Positions 26,501 to 37,560 of a stretch of 64,000 nucleotides of DNA are shown here, piece after piece. A program made the position numbers and the translations under genes. The first letter of the stretch is position 1, and every line of letters begins with the position of its first letter. Source of the DNA: Episyrphus balteatus (Eukaryota; Arthropoda; Insecta; Diptera; Syrphidae); the NCBI RefSeq assembly GCF_945859705.1, contig NC_079134.1, positions 9,899,545 to 9,963,544 on the forward strand, given 5' to 3'. Under the pieces are notes generated by a model. That model searched no databases. It saw nothing but the letters and a program-made list of their open reading frames with translations, and was not told the DNA's origin.

Positions 26501-28736
26501 AAATTTCAAACTGAGATTACGGTACTTCCTACACTGGTGGTTGGTCATCGGCAACAGATCTACACAGGTGTTTTGAGGTATTTTTCAAGTTTTTCAATTT
26601 AAGATTGTGTAACTTGAAGAGCATGCGTATTAAAGTTAAATCAAATTTCTAGACCAAAAGATATAACGTGTTTAGGAAAAGAACATCTTTTCACCGTTAT
26701 CCCAGGATTTTGAATATGAAATTAATTTAAATTTTGTACAACTATAGTTTGTTCTACCTATCTACAGTATAAATTTCATTCATCTATTTATTAAAACAAA
26801 AAAGTTATAATAAATTGATTTTCCATGTCACTTTTTCGTTTGATCGTGTTTCAAATCACTACGATAGATGTGAAAAAAAAAAACTCACTTCCATCGCTTC
26901 TAACCAGAGGCGTACGTTGAGCTGTTGGGGTCTTGGGACAAGACTTTAGTTCCGGCCGCTTTATTTCTTTTACGAGAATGTATGATCAAAAATTTGTATT
27001 TAAAAGAAATAGATAGTGGAATAATACATTTTAAGAAAAATTAGCTGAAATTTTTATATAAAACGAAATAACTTTCTGAAGAACGACTGTGAAACATTAA
27101 AGTTATGAATTTTGGTTCAGGTTGTTCTCTAGTTCTTCATACGGTCACAAGAAAGCATGTTGCAAATGACCAACAGAAAACCCTTTAAATAGGTAGTATT
27201 TGTTTGCTATCAATACATCCTATTTAATTCCTTAGGCCCCTGAAATTCAAGACTACAGAATATGGTTTTTAGGGCCAATTTTTCAATAGTCAGTTAAATA
27301 GTCAGTTAGTACTTATTCCTAAGGATAGGGAAAATATCAATTTTCCAACAGGCAGGTATAGCTTATTTCTATGAATAAAACTATCTGCTTCTTTCAGAGA
27401 CGAATAAAAATTATTCTAAGGAATAATCTCAATAAAAATATTATGTCAGTTGTCAAAGCTGTTTTGAAAGAATTTTGAAAAAAATACAGTGGAACACAAG
27501 AAAACATAAACAATCATGAATAAAAATGACGTTTAATTTTATATATTTTTGAATTTGACAAATTTTTTTTGTTATTCTGTAGAATAAATTATTCTTGATT
27601 GAAAAATTCAATGTTTTTATCTGATTGTTTATGAGCCTAATAACTTTATTCGTCGAACAGTTAACTGACTGTTTATTAGAAGATTGAAAAATTGGCTCTA
27701 ACCATATAAATATTTTTGTTTTTCTCTAAACACTATTTAAATGTGGACTCCTATTTGCAAGAAAAAGTTTTGAAATTGAAATAATACATTGAATTTTTCC
27801 ATGGGGCCAATTATGGTACCGGGGCCCCCAAGAATTGTATGGCTAGCCAAATGCATTTCTCCCCATTATTTGTACCTATTATGTTTTAAGTGATTCATAT
27901 TGGGGGACCCGGGGAATGTACGCCTCTGCTTCTAACCTTAAAACAGGCTGCGTTTTGAAACTGAAAACCTCTGCCCCGGAAAACGTCTTAATTTGAGAAG
28001 AAGATGGTATTACCTTTAATTTGACACCAATATGCACTTTGCACTTTACCACGCCAATCGTGCCAGGATGTGGACGGCAAGACCTGCGGTTTTTCTAACT
28101 ACTAATACCCTTCTTTTACTTCCAATTTGAAATCTTCTTTAGCTCAATGAGTTGATAGTTTCTGCAGTGGCCGGCCTGCCTATAACTTACCTTTGGTTTT
28201 AACTTTGAGACGTTCAAAGTTTTTACTTATTTCGAGTGCAGATAGTCTTCTGCAATTCATTGAATCATCATTGACATGATCAATTTGATTCAATGACTTT
28301 GTACTTGTTTGATTGGAATTATCATTTCGATATGATTTCACATCGAGGGTAATTGTCTGTCCATTAGACGAACTGGGTTGCAAAATAACTTGTGATGGCC
28401 ATATATAGTTTATATCTAAATTGGATATTAGTTTAAGACTAAGTTTTTCTTACTTTTGGCATACCTTTAACTAAAGATGGTGGCCACTTTGTTTGTTCTT
28501 TTCGAACTTCATCTGCGTATGCACCTTTATAACCATGCAAAAATTCATCAAGAGCTTCTGGGGTGTAGCTAGTGTTTATAATAGGTTTTCTTTGCATGCC
28601 AATAATTTTACGAGCTGTGAATAGAGAGAGGGAGGCATTTTTGTTACTTTCTACAATCGGGACTGTACCACTTGGGGAAGAAACAGTAATTTTTTTGTTT
28701 ACAAGAGATTTGCTTACGGAGTTTTGTTTCAAACAT
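23568..28736 (-). CDS. Mitoshell-like paralogue with tandem domain copy, 630 residues
   Basis: Minus-strand exons: 28736-28718, 28614-28465, 28415-28191, 25216-24640, 24608-23978, 23918-23775 and 23714-23568. The chain closes in frame with intron phases identical to the plus-strand paralogue (1,1,1,2,0,0), and the last two exons are the same length in both genes (144 and 147 bp). Exon 1 encodes only MFETKL. Exon 4 contains a conserved-domain copy (RPFFKKIDGLCDRIKQDL...SHGNVWAIKDLVFVCTRIINAW) and exon 5 holds a second full copy (RAFFKKIDTLCSRTRFEL...SQGIVWAIKELIFSTTRIINAW), whereas the paralogue has one. Intron 6 starts with GC (ATG|GCAAGT), a known minor donor class. The exon 5 acceptor could instead be 27 bp downstream, also in frame. 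Intron 3 has grown to 3 kb by nested transposons. Function is inferred only from the paralogue. Confidence 0.75.
25327..25459. mobile_element. 133-bp palindromic MITE inside the left arm of the 2.9-kb element
   Basis: GGGGTCGAATTACGGCATAC and GTGTGCCGTAATTCGACCCC are inverted ends, and the inner TTCGTTAACG/CGTTAACG segments pair too. The right arm of the host element lacks this sequence, so it inserted later. Confidence 0.75.
26905..27928. mobile_element. hAT-like non-autonomous element, 1.02 kb, 8-bp duplication
   Basis: Ends CAGAGGCGTACGTT and GTACGCCTCTG are inverted, and CTTCTAAC occurs immediately on both sides (26897-26904 and 27929-27936). CAGAGG-type ends with 8-bp duplications are typical of hAT transposons. 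It contains a family A MITE and no transposase. Confidence 0.85.
27272..27698. mobile_element. Family A MITE, 427 bp, copy 1
   Basis: Ends GGGCCAATTTTTCAATAGTC and GATTGAAAAATTGGCTC are inverted, with CAGTTAA...TTAACTG continuing the pairing. It is nested inside the hAT-like element, and matches the copies at 31851 and 32420 almost throughout. Flanks TTA and TAA suggest a 3-bp TWA target. Confidence 0.85.
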
Positions 28737-29050
28737 ACTATTTTAGGGGTAGTTTTTCTAGTTAAGTGATGTTTGTGGAAATATTATTAAATGACCAAGG
28801 ATGTTGAGATAATAAAAATTGTAAAAATTTTAATAAATAAGCTAGAAATAAATTTTATTTTAAATGTAAATATAAACAAACCACCTTGGTTAACGGAAGG
28901 AAAAAGGAAAGCGGCGAATAGCCATATTTTTTTTTTGTATGTTTTTCATGGCCGTTCATGATTTGTCAATTTGAAAAGGGTGGAATTCGCTGGAATTTTT
29001 AATCAGTGATGCCACTTTATAGGGTTGTGGTACTTTAATCCCTTAAGTCT

Positions 29051-29700
29051 AGTACGCTACTCATGGACGTATTACAAAAGAGACAAAACTTTGTGCATTG
29101 CATACATCGCGCTCTTTTCCTCCCATTTACCAAAGAAGATTTTATTTTTTCAAGAGACACAAAACTATAATTTTTTGAGGGGAGAGATTTTGGTAAATAA
29201 GGAAACACATACATCTACAAAGTAGACTCTGTAGGTGGTTGTATTTTCCCCTAAATTACTGAGGTTTGAATTGCAGGGTAGTACGCAGATCGAGTTAAAT
29301 TTTACCTCCCATACAAAATTGTCTCCAAAATTTAGCCAAGCTAAAATTCAAGGATTTAACAATTTCAGCCAAGTTGTGTGGAATTTCTGCTAAGAAATCA
29401 TATTTTCGTTTCCAACCTCACATTTTCTCTGTTGCAATGAAGAGAAAATAGATAGATTTTAGAAATTCCTTATTAGTTAAAACAAAAAGGAAATTTTCGG
29501 TTTTTATGGGGAATTTTTGAAGATCATCCCTTGAACACTATTATTTTATTTATTGACAAAATTTCCCCGAAACAAACGTCAAAAATTATCTCCGTAGTTC
29601 CCGAAAGGTGTGAACTTGGAGCTAGAGTCTTTTTGTATTTGGTTGAACCATTTTTATAACGTAACTAGAAGTCCATATATAATACGTCCATGAGGCTACT
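29051..29700. mobile_element. About 650-bp inverted-repeat element
   Basis: Left AGTACGCTACTCATGGACGT and right ATACGTCCATGAGGCTACT are inverted with one or two differences. The interior shows no protein. Confidence 0.55.
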
Positions 29701-29769
29701 GACTATGATACGAAACTAAATTTTTCAAACAAAAATTTAATTATTTTTTGGTTTTGTTTTAAAGCTTAA

Positions 29770-29919
29770 AGCCTGGTACGCTGCTCGCGCTAAATTTTAG
29801 CTCCCATACAAATTATCGAAAATTTTTAGCCGAGATAAAATGGATCCCATACAAGTTATCGATAACTTGTATGGGAATTTTATCTCGGCTAAAATTTAGC
29901 GCGAGCAGCGTACCAGGCT
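29770..29919. mobile_element. 150-bp palindromic MITE with TAA duplication
   Basis: AGCCTGGTACGCTGCTCGCG and its reverse complement form the ends, and the centre (ACAAGTTATCGATAACTTGT) is itself palindromic. TAA flanks it at 29767-29769 and 29920-29922. Confidence 0.85.
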
Positions 29920-30189
29920 TAAGCCTTAACTACAATGACCTAAAAAGTGAAAAAGTGGGAAATTTACAAAAGTAAAAAATTTTTATTTCTCTCTAGCGCT
30001 ATTTGTTTTTGGAAAAAAATACAAAAATTGTTTTTTAAACCAAAAAATAAGCTTTCTGCATTATTGTTTTTAATTTTGTGGTGAGAAAAACTGTCACAAA
30101 ATGAGTGACAGACATATCGACTAACATCCCAACAAACATTATCCCTTCTATAAAGCTTTACAGGAGAAACATTAACACCCCTGTAAGGC

Positions 30190-30618
30190 TTTATAGGAGC
30201 AAATTTGTTAGTCGGGAAGTCCGTCCGACCACCAAAAAATCAAATTTTTTTGAAAACCATCCGGCAAACCGGATTGGCTGTCGGATGGGTGCTTAGAGGA
30301 TATAATATATGGATCGCTGTCGACGCTGATTATCTTTCATCTCTTTCTTTCTTCGTTTTTCAATGAGAAGTCCGGTTCCGCAGCTGTAAATAAACACGCT
30401 TGTTGATGACAGCCATCAAATGAAAATAAAATGGAGACATAAACTCATCGAAAAACTTAGAGAAACTAGAGCCCTCTATAAAAGCTTCACTGAACTAACA
30501 GCACCAGCACTCCATATATTATATCCTCTAAGGATGGGTGTTACATTATCAAAACAGCATCAGATCAGACCAAATGGCGGCTGGTCTGTCCGGTAAGTTA
30601 GTCAATGTGAACCCCCTA
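30190..30618. mobile_element. Second copy of the 7430 element, interrupted by a hAT-like insert
   Basis: The right end (CTGTCCGGTAAGTTAGTCAA, then TGTGAACCCCC) and the body (CCATCCGGCAAACCGGA) match the reverse complement of 7430-7793. The left boundary is unclear. Confidence 0.65.
30292..30532. mobile_element. 241-bp hAT-like MITE, 8-bp duplication GATGGGTG
   Basis: Ends CTTAGAGGATATAATATATG and CATATATTATATCCTCTAAG are exact inverted copies. GATGGGTG occurs on both sides (30284-30291, 30533-30540) and only once in the uninterrupted copy near 7500, which shows the pre-insertion site. Confidence 0.92.
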
Positions 30619-30878
30619 TTGGAAGAAATTCAATTTATTTTTCCCAGCATCCATTTTGAACTGTGAGCTACGCCTTATGTCCCTTCCTTTCGATGTAAGT
30701 GTTAACTTACCCTTAACTCAACTTTTGAATTCGCCGCATCTTTTCAAATGTCACTGCGAAAAAAAAAGTAATTTGTCAAACATTTTTTCTTTCGGACGAC
30801 AAGTAATAAAAAAGTTAAAATAGACGCCGATGAAAATTTAAGAAAAACTCCTTTAATTAATTCAATTTTATACACAAA

Positions 30879-33800
30879 ATGAGTGATATATTAAAAAGCT
30901 CACAAGAACGTTCCCGCAAACGTAAACAGCTACTTGCTCAAACGGTAAGTTTCTCCATAAAAACACTTTTTTTCCACTCAATCAAATTAACTTGTGTATA
31001 TCGTGTTTTTTTTTGTTGTTGTTGTTGTTTTACTACCAAACAGCTTGGCCTTTCTAGTGTCGATGAACTAAAGATTGTCCTTGGCACAGTTGAAGAAGCC
31101 GGCAGTCAACGTTCCAATCGTGATGATGACAACGAAAGTCCAGGTCCATCATCAAAAAAACCTCAAGCTGAAATTATTTATCGTGATTCGTCGACATTTT
31201 TGAAGGTAAAATAATCATTTAAATGAAAGAAAGAAATTTATAGAAATGTATGCATAAATTAGGGCACCCAATCATCCAACCCACACAACGATTACTGCCA
31301 GCATTTTGTTGATACTGGTCAAAGGCCACAAAACTTTATTCGTGACGTTGGTTTGGCCGACCGTTTCGAAGAATATCCCAAACTAAGGGAACTTATTCGT
31401 CTGAAAGATGAACTGATATCGGAAACTGCCACTGCTCCTATGTATCTTAAAGCTGATGTCAAGACATTGGACTTGAAGACTCTTGGTAGTAAGTTCGATG
31501 TTATTCTAATTGAACCACCGCTTGAGGAATATGCTCGAGGTGCGGCAACAGTGGCAACTGTTGGGGGAGCTCCACGAGTTTATTGGAATTGGGATGAGAT
31601 TCTCAGTAAGTAAATGGAACTAACAAGTAGTGAAGTGTCGTAAGATTTATACCTCGGAAACAAGGTAAAGTCAATGGATCTTTATATTTTCATAGGTACA
31701 CTAACAAAATTTTTGTCCGCTCTTAATTTTTAATGATTTTTGTGTATCGTCGACTCAAAGGAAAAACTCACTAACTTTAAAATTTGTAAAATTGAGTTTT
31801 TTATGGAAATGGTCATAATATAATATAATATTCTCTTGATAATTGATTAAGGGCCAATTTTTCAATAGTCAGTTAAACAGTCAGTTAGTACTTATTCCTA
31901 AGGATAGAGAAAAAATCAATTTTTCAACAAGCAGATATAGCTTATTCCTAGGAATAAAACTATCTGCTTCTTTCAGAGACGAATAAAAATTATTCTAAGG
32001 AATGATCTCAACAAAAATATTGTGTCAGTTGTCAAAGCTGTTTTGAAAGAATTTTGAAAAAAATAAAGTGGAACACAAGAAAACAAAAACAATCATGAAT
32101 GAAAATGACGTTTAATTTTAAATATTTTTGAATTTGGCAATTTTTTTTTGTTATTCTGTAGAATAAATTATTCTTGATTGAAAAATTCAATGCTTTTATC
32201 TGATTGTATATGAGCCTAATAATTTTATTGGTCGAACAGTTAACTGACTGTTTATTAGAAGATTGAAAAATTGGCTCTAAGGCCCAATTTATTCACACTC
32301 CATTAAATTTAAAGCCTCCATTAAAAACGGGAAATTTTAAATTTTGTATGTGATTTGACAGATTTTTTATTTTTAATGGGGACTTTAAATATAATGGAGA
32401 GTGAATAAATTGGACCTAAGGGCCAATTTTTCAATAGTCAGTTAAACAGTCAGTTAGTACTTATTCCTAAGGATAGAGAAAAAATCATTTTTTCAACAAG
32501 CAGATATAGCTTATTTATTTATTTATTTATTAAACAGAACTAAATTGCTAGTTATTCAATTACATTTTATAAACATAGGTGTGAAAAGATATTATTTAAT
32601 TAATTAATTGCAAATGAAAAAATGTTGATTTAAATTTACAAGAACTGGTTATTGATTTATCAAACAAATTGTTGTACTTATTATTGTAGATATTAAATAA
32701 TTTAAACATTTTATTTAATGGAGAGAATTGTTCATAATTGGTACGATAGCTTGGAATATGTATGCTGTCCGGTATATACCTTAAGTTTCTTTGAGGAATA
32801 TTAAAGTTAATACTAGACAGAAGGTGCAAAGAGTCTATTGTACCGTTGATTATTTTTACAATGAACACGAAACATAGATAGGAACGTCTGTTCTCAAGAC
32901 TAGGTAAGTCAATTAGTCTAAGTCTGTTCTCGTAAGGTGGGAGATTATAAGGATTGTTCCAACCTAGTCCTCTGAGTGCAAATCTAAGAAATCGCCTTTG
33001 TACCTGTTCAAGCCTATTTTTATGGCATTCATTGTGTGGTGACCAAACTTGACAGGCATATTCTAAAATGGGACGAACAAAAGATATAAAGAGCTGTTTT
33101 GTAACATAAGGGTCGGAAAATTGTTTTGACTCTCTCTTTATCCAACCGAGAATAGAATTGGCTTTATTGGTAATGGAGTTGATATGCTGAATAAATTCGA
33201 GTTTACGATCAAATGTCACACCGAGAACAGATATATCATTTTCACGAGATATGAATGTATCGTTAAACATATAATTAAACGAAGTAAAAGACAACTTTCT
33301 TGTAAAACACATAGTTTTACATTTATTCCTAAGAATAAAACTATCTACTTCTTTCAGAGACGAATAAAAATTATTCTAATGGCGTTTTCGATTGGCAGTC
33401 CGGAAGCGTCCGGAATCATTCTGAAAGCGTTTTATTCGTACAAAACTGACAGTTTTGTGTGAATAAAATTTTTTCAGAATGATTCCGGACGCTTCCGGAC
33501 TGCCAATCGAAAACGCCATAAGGAATAATCTCAACAAAAATATTGTGTCAGTTGTCAAAGCTGTTTTGAAAGAATTTTGAAAAAAAATACAGTGGAAAAC
33601 AAGAAAACAAAAACAATCATGAATAAAAATGACGTTTAATTTTAAATATTTTTGAATTTGACAATTTTTTTTGTTATTCTGTAGAATAAATTATTCTTGA
33701 TTGAAAAATTCAATGTTTTTATCTGATTGTTTATGAGCCTAATAATTTTACTCGTCGAACAGTTAACTGACTGTTTATTAGAAGATTGAAAAATTGGCTC

Positions 33801-36800
33801 TAAGAAGTAATAATATAAATTTATTTTAACAAATCAAATACATATACATAAAATATTTATGAATGTAACACAGTACTAGTTAAGTACAGTAGATTTAGAA
33901 CAACGTCTGAATAGAGTAATTCTAACACTCCTCCTTAAGACGATGGTTATTTTACTACAAAAAAGGAGAAGTGTTCAATATTCGACAGTGTTTTTTTTGG
34001 TTTATGTTTGTTACTTCAGAACAATCCACTGGTAATCCGATTTTGATGTTTCTTTTTTATTAATAATTCTTTTTGTATTAAAAGCTGGCGCTTCCTACTT
34101 TAATTTGGTCCAGTTCTGACTATGGCATCTATGAGAAAGATGTCGGTTTTTCTATTCTTTGCTAAAAATACCTATATAATTAATGTAAAAATTAACTGCA
34201 ATTAAACCGGTCATTTACTTGAAGGACGTATCCTTTAGTGATATGATAAGAACATGGGTCTTTCAACGCATTTTATGAATCCAAAGAAGTTTACCAAAAA
34301 ATGTTCAAAATAATATAAATATACATAAAAGAGTAGGATCAAATGCTTTACCTAAAAGTCGGCGCGCAAGTAATTTAAAATGATTTTTATTTATGTTTTA
34401 TTGTTTTTTTTTTCTAGTTTGTCTGACTTTTTAATTTAATTTTTTCTTGATTTCTTTTTTTTTATGCCAACTAATGCCGACTTTTCACTAGTCGATTTAA
34501 GCCGATATGTCGCACGGCTTAAGTCAACTAAGATTTAGAAATAATAGAGTTATTTTAAAAATTGAAAACAAAAAATACAAAAAGAACTTAACTGTTTTTG
34601 TACGCCTAATTAGAAACAGACTGCAATATTAAAATCTAGAATATGTTCTTCGCGTTATACCTGGAATTGGGTTAGTACACCTTGGATTAAATTCCTATGC
34701 CCTAGAGCGGTGAATTTAAGTTTTTCCTTTGAACCGACGTTATAATTATTATTTTTCGGATTTTTTTCTATATTTATATTAGTTTAAAGTTATATTTTAA
34801 AAAGGAGAACTGTTACAAACTTGATCTTGGGTCTCAAAGAACTGTTTAATGATAAGGGGTGGTGAGGGGAAAAAAAAGGGGACATCAGTCTAAAGGCAGA
34901 ACCATAACACTAGTTTACAAAATTATACTTATTTTGTTGTTGTGGAAACTTAACTATTATTTTTCAAATTTTTTCGGTGTGTTGAACTCGAGCCCGAAAT
35001 ATTACCATTAGAAAATTAAAAAATTAATTTTGGCTACTTTTGAGGTTATGAAGAAATTTCTTTAAATCAAATCGTTTCGATTTCTAAAATAACTGTTTTC
35101 CTTCTTTGAAAAAGGTTGTCTTTATAAATAAAAATTGATTGATATCCAAGAATTCATCAAGAAATATACTTAGGAGGAAAAAATGGAATCAAACTTTGCG
35201 TTCTGTAAAAACGATAATTGACCAGGATATAATTGACATACATGAATATTAATGGCGCCATTGAAAAGCTTGAAGCAAAAGCTTTAAGTCAATGCTAAAA
35301 AATCAAAAATTTGTTCACTTTATAAAGATCCAATCAGCACAAGCGAAGTATGTAAGGAAAAAAAACTGAAATTGAAACAGGGAGTATTTGGAAAATTTAA
35401 CATTAAAAAAAATGAAGTGAAATTTATTGACAGATAGCGCTACTACTATGGTCTACATTTTTATGCTTACCAACAATTCAAAGTAAAAAATTCAAGCCTT
35501 AAAATGAGACCATGAGACTGAAGAAGAAATATTTTATCCATTGCAATTTTTGTTTTTAATGTACAAATTTATTTGACTGTGTTTTTTGCTCCTAATTGTA
35601 GATACTTTCGGCGTTTTAAAAGTTTTTGGTGTTTTAGTTTTATTTAAACAAGCTTTATACTTAAAAGACTGAGGCTGACAAGAAGAATGGGAATACAATA
35701 TCAAAAATTCCAATATTTACAGCTAAGAATACGAATTAAATACAATGCCAATTTCACGTTTCTCTCTCATGCCAAACATTTCATTTGACTTTTTTCGTGT
35801 TTTAGTTGTTTTTTTTTTTTTAAACAAGCGTTAAACTTAATTGATATATGAATCAAAAAACGGGAATTACAGCTTAGAATACAGTAAATTTCACATTTCT
35901 ATCTCAAGTAGTCATAGTAAATCATAGCATTAAATAGGGGTTTATATTGCTTTTTATAGGGTTTTTTTAAACAAGCGGTAAAATTGGAAGATAAGCAAAT
36001 AAAAAATTCTCAGGACCAATAGTTCAGGATTCAAACTAAATACACAGTAAGTTTCATTTTTCTATATATAGTCTAAACCTCTCACAGTCATCATTCAAAA
36101 ATTAAAACTTTGAGCTTAAAACTGTGGCATAACGAGGACATCTATCGCGATATTTAAAGATTATTTTATTAAATAGTATGTATGTATGTATATTTATTAT
36201 TTGGTTGGTACCAGCCACGTAGGTACACATAATATCCGAATTTCTGGAGTCAGTCAAAAACCACAAAAAATCAGTAAAAATACCAGATTTTGATCAGGGA
36301 TAAATGAGGCTATGAGAACAATAGTGACGTAACCCACTTTTTTCAAACATGAGTTTTTCATAAAAATGGGTCTGTTAATATATCTATTTTTTTTAATACA
36401 AAAATATATTTATGCAGCTAGATACACTCAAAATAAGAGGGCTTTCAAAAAAGTGTTGTTTTGAAAAACCCTGTTTCAAACAAAAAGGTATCTTTAATAT
36501 AAAAATTATAAAATGAGGCAGTAATTGAACGTTTTCATACGAAATGTCTCAGCTGTACTTATTTTTCAATAAACGGTTGTTAAAATTGTAATCGAGAGCG
36601 GCAATTCGTTTTTAACTTTCTTTGAGCTTTTAAAAATACAGCACAACACTAGTTATAAAGATTTATTGACTTTCCCTGGATTCCGAGATTTTACAAATTT
36701 TATCCTTTACTGCACTCCTCTAAAGTTGTTCCTACCCAAATATATCTCAATTCTTACTCAAATATGTCTTAATTTCAGGTCTAGATGTGGGAGAAGTAGC

Positions 36801-37389
36801 AGCTCACCGTAGTTTTGTATTCCTTTGGTGTGGTAGTTCCGAAGGTCTTGATATGGGAAGAAACTGTTTGAAAAAATGGGGCTTTCGACGTTGTGAAGAT
36901 ATCTGTTGGATCCGAACAAACATTAACAAACCGGGACATTCCAAGATTCTCGAACCAAAAGCAGTATTTCAACGTACAAAGGAACATTGTTTGATGGGCA
37001 TCAAGGGCACTGTTCGTCGTTCGACTGACGGTGATTTCATTCATGCCAATGTCGATATTGATCTCATCATTTCCGAAGAAGAAGAATTTGGCAGCTTTGA
37101 GAAACCCATCGAAATATTTCATATAATTGAGCATTTTTGTTTGGGACGACGTAGAATGCATTTGTTTGGAAGAGATTCAAGTATCCGTCCGGGTTGGCTA
37201 ACTGTTGGCCCCGAATTGACTAATTCGAATTTCAATTCGGAATTGTATCAATCGTATTTTGCTGAAGGTGCTGCTACTGGATGTACTAGCAGAATTGAAT
37301 CATTGCGACCGAAAAGTCCACCGGCTAATAGCAAAGTGATTCGTGGTCGCGGTAGAGGATTTGCTCGTGGACGTGGAAGACCTAGATAG
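30879..37389 (+). CDS. Mettl14: METTL14, RNA-binding subunit of the m6A methyltransferase
   Basis: Four exons, 30879-30944, 31044-31205, 31263-31605 and 36779-37389, join in frame to 393 residues. Strong family matches are NDYCQHFVDTGQRPQNFIRD, GLADRFEEYPKLRELIRLKD and, in the last exon, RTKEHCLMGIKGTVRRSTDG. The fold is a Rossmann-type MT-A70 domain. EPPL at residues 160-163 stands where METTL3 has DPPW, and the protein is known as the non-catalytic partner that holds RNA while METTL3 methylates adenosine in nuclear mRNA. The C-terminus ends in Arg-Gly repeats (RGRGRGFARGRGRPR), shorter than the human RGG tail. The first two introns are short; intron 3 is 5.2 kb and packed with transposons. 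The start codon follows a stop-rich AT leader (ACAAAATGAG). Confidence 0.97.
31851..32277. mobile_element. Family A MITE, 427 bp, copy 2
   Basis: Intact inverted ends (GGGCCAATTTTTC and GAAAAATTGGCTC) with TAA at 31848-31850 and 32278-32280. Length and sequence agree closely with copy 1. Confidence 0.88.
32281..32416. mobile_element. Family B MITE, 136 bp, joined to its neighbours by TAA
   Basis: Ends GGCCCAATTTATTCACACTC and GTGAATAAATTGGACC. The TAA on each side (32278-32280, 32417-32419) is shared with the adjoining family A copies. Same length as the copy at 11682. Confidence 0.88.
32516..33321 (-). mobile_element. 5'-truncated non-LTR retrotransposon (jockey-like) fragment
   Basis: The minus strand encodes the end of a reverse transcriptase ORF, stop at 32596, about 240 residues. 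Diagnostic pieces are SVLGVTFDRKLEFIQHI, QLFISFVRPILEYACQVWSP, RLEQVQRRFLRFALRG and RLRLIDLPSLENRRSYLC. The frame is intact up to the truncation point. The 3' end is a TTTA microsatellite (32511-32535). TTATT on both sides is a possible target duplication. It lacks the catalytic palm, so it is dead. Confidence 0.85.
33380..33518. mobile_element. 139-bp palindromic MITE with TAA duplication
   Basis: TGGCGTTTTCGATTGGCAGT is repeated inverted at the right end, and TAA flanks both sides (33377-33379, 33519-33521). The other family A copies show the empty site TTCTAAGGAAT. Related in sequence to the element at 45626. Confidence 0.92.
33804..33931 (-). mobile_element. Possible copia-type 3' LTR remnant
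   Basis: On the minus strand a purine tract (AAGGAGGAG) is followed directly by TGTTAGAATTACTC, the way a polypurine tract meets a copia-like LTR. The sequence then runs about 125 bp to the MITE boundary. No partner LTR and no gag-pol frame were found, so this is tentative. Confidence 0.3.
35620..36100. repeat. Three degenerate tandem units in Mettl14 intron 3
   Basis: TTTAAACAAGC recurs at about 35643, 35819 and 35967, each followed by a run of similar A-rich sequence, CAGCTAAGAATACG/CAGCTTAGAATAC-like motifs and TTTCxCxTTTCTxTxTC. The unit is roughly 150-180 bp and diverged. Confidence 0.5.
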
Positions 37390-37560
37390 ATTCTAATTTG
37401 ATTATACTTGACTTTTTTTTGGAAAAATTATTCTATTTTAAATACACTTGACACAAATACTATAAGAAAAAAGTAAGTTAAGGTTTTTATGATCGCGGAA
37501 AAATCTTCCTCAGAAGAAATGAGGAACTGATGTTTCTAAAATCTTGAGAACCTTAGCTGG

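Larger units (their letters stand above)
25264..28180. mobile_element. 2.9-kb element with long inverted repeats in intron 3 of the paralogue
   Basis: Arms such as CATCCTGGCACGATTGGCGT (25475) and ACGCCAATCGTGCCAGGATG (28052) are inverted, and the pairing extends through TTTGACACCAATAT. Outer ends (GACCGGTCGGC and GCCGGCCTGCC) are diverged and flanked by TA. It carries a small MITE in its left arm and a hAT-like element in its body. No intact protein frame. Confidence 0.6.
28737..30878. other. Intergenic DNA, head-to-head between the paralogue and Mettl14
   Basis: Holds four inverted-repeat elements listed separately. No gene is seen. Frames at 29025-29225 and 30105-30296 fall within those elements. 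Confidence 0.5.
32420..33800. mobile_element. Family A MITE, copy 3, with two later insertions
   Basis: It begins GGGCCAATTTTTC and ends GAAAAATTGGCTC with TAA on both sides. Its interior is split by a LINE fragment (about 32516-33321) and by a 139-bp palindromic MITE (33380-33518). Removing both leaves about the 427 bp of the other copies. Confidence 0.85.

Noticed and set aside
32511..32540. TTTA microsatellite as an independent repeat
   Set aside because: It is the 3' tail of the LINE fragment inserted at that point.
33937..36150. An internal copia gag-pol region beside the possible LTR
   Set aside because: No protease, integrase or reverse transcriptase motifs could be read in any frame.
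36781..37161. 126-residue open frame antisense to Mettl14 exon 4
   Set aside because: It is the complement of a strongly conserved coding exon and has no motif of its own.
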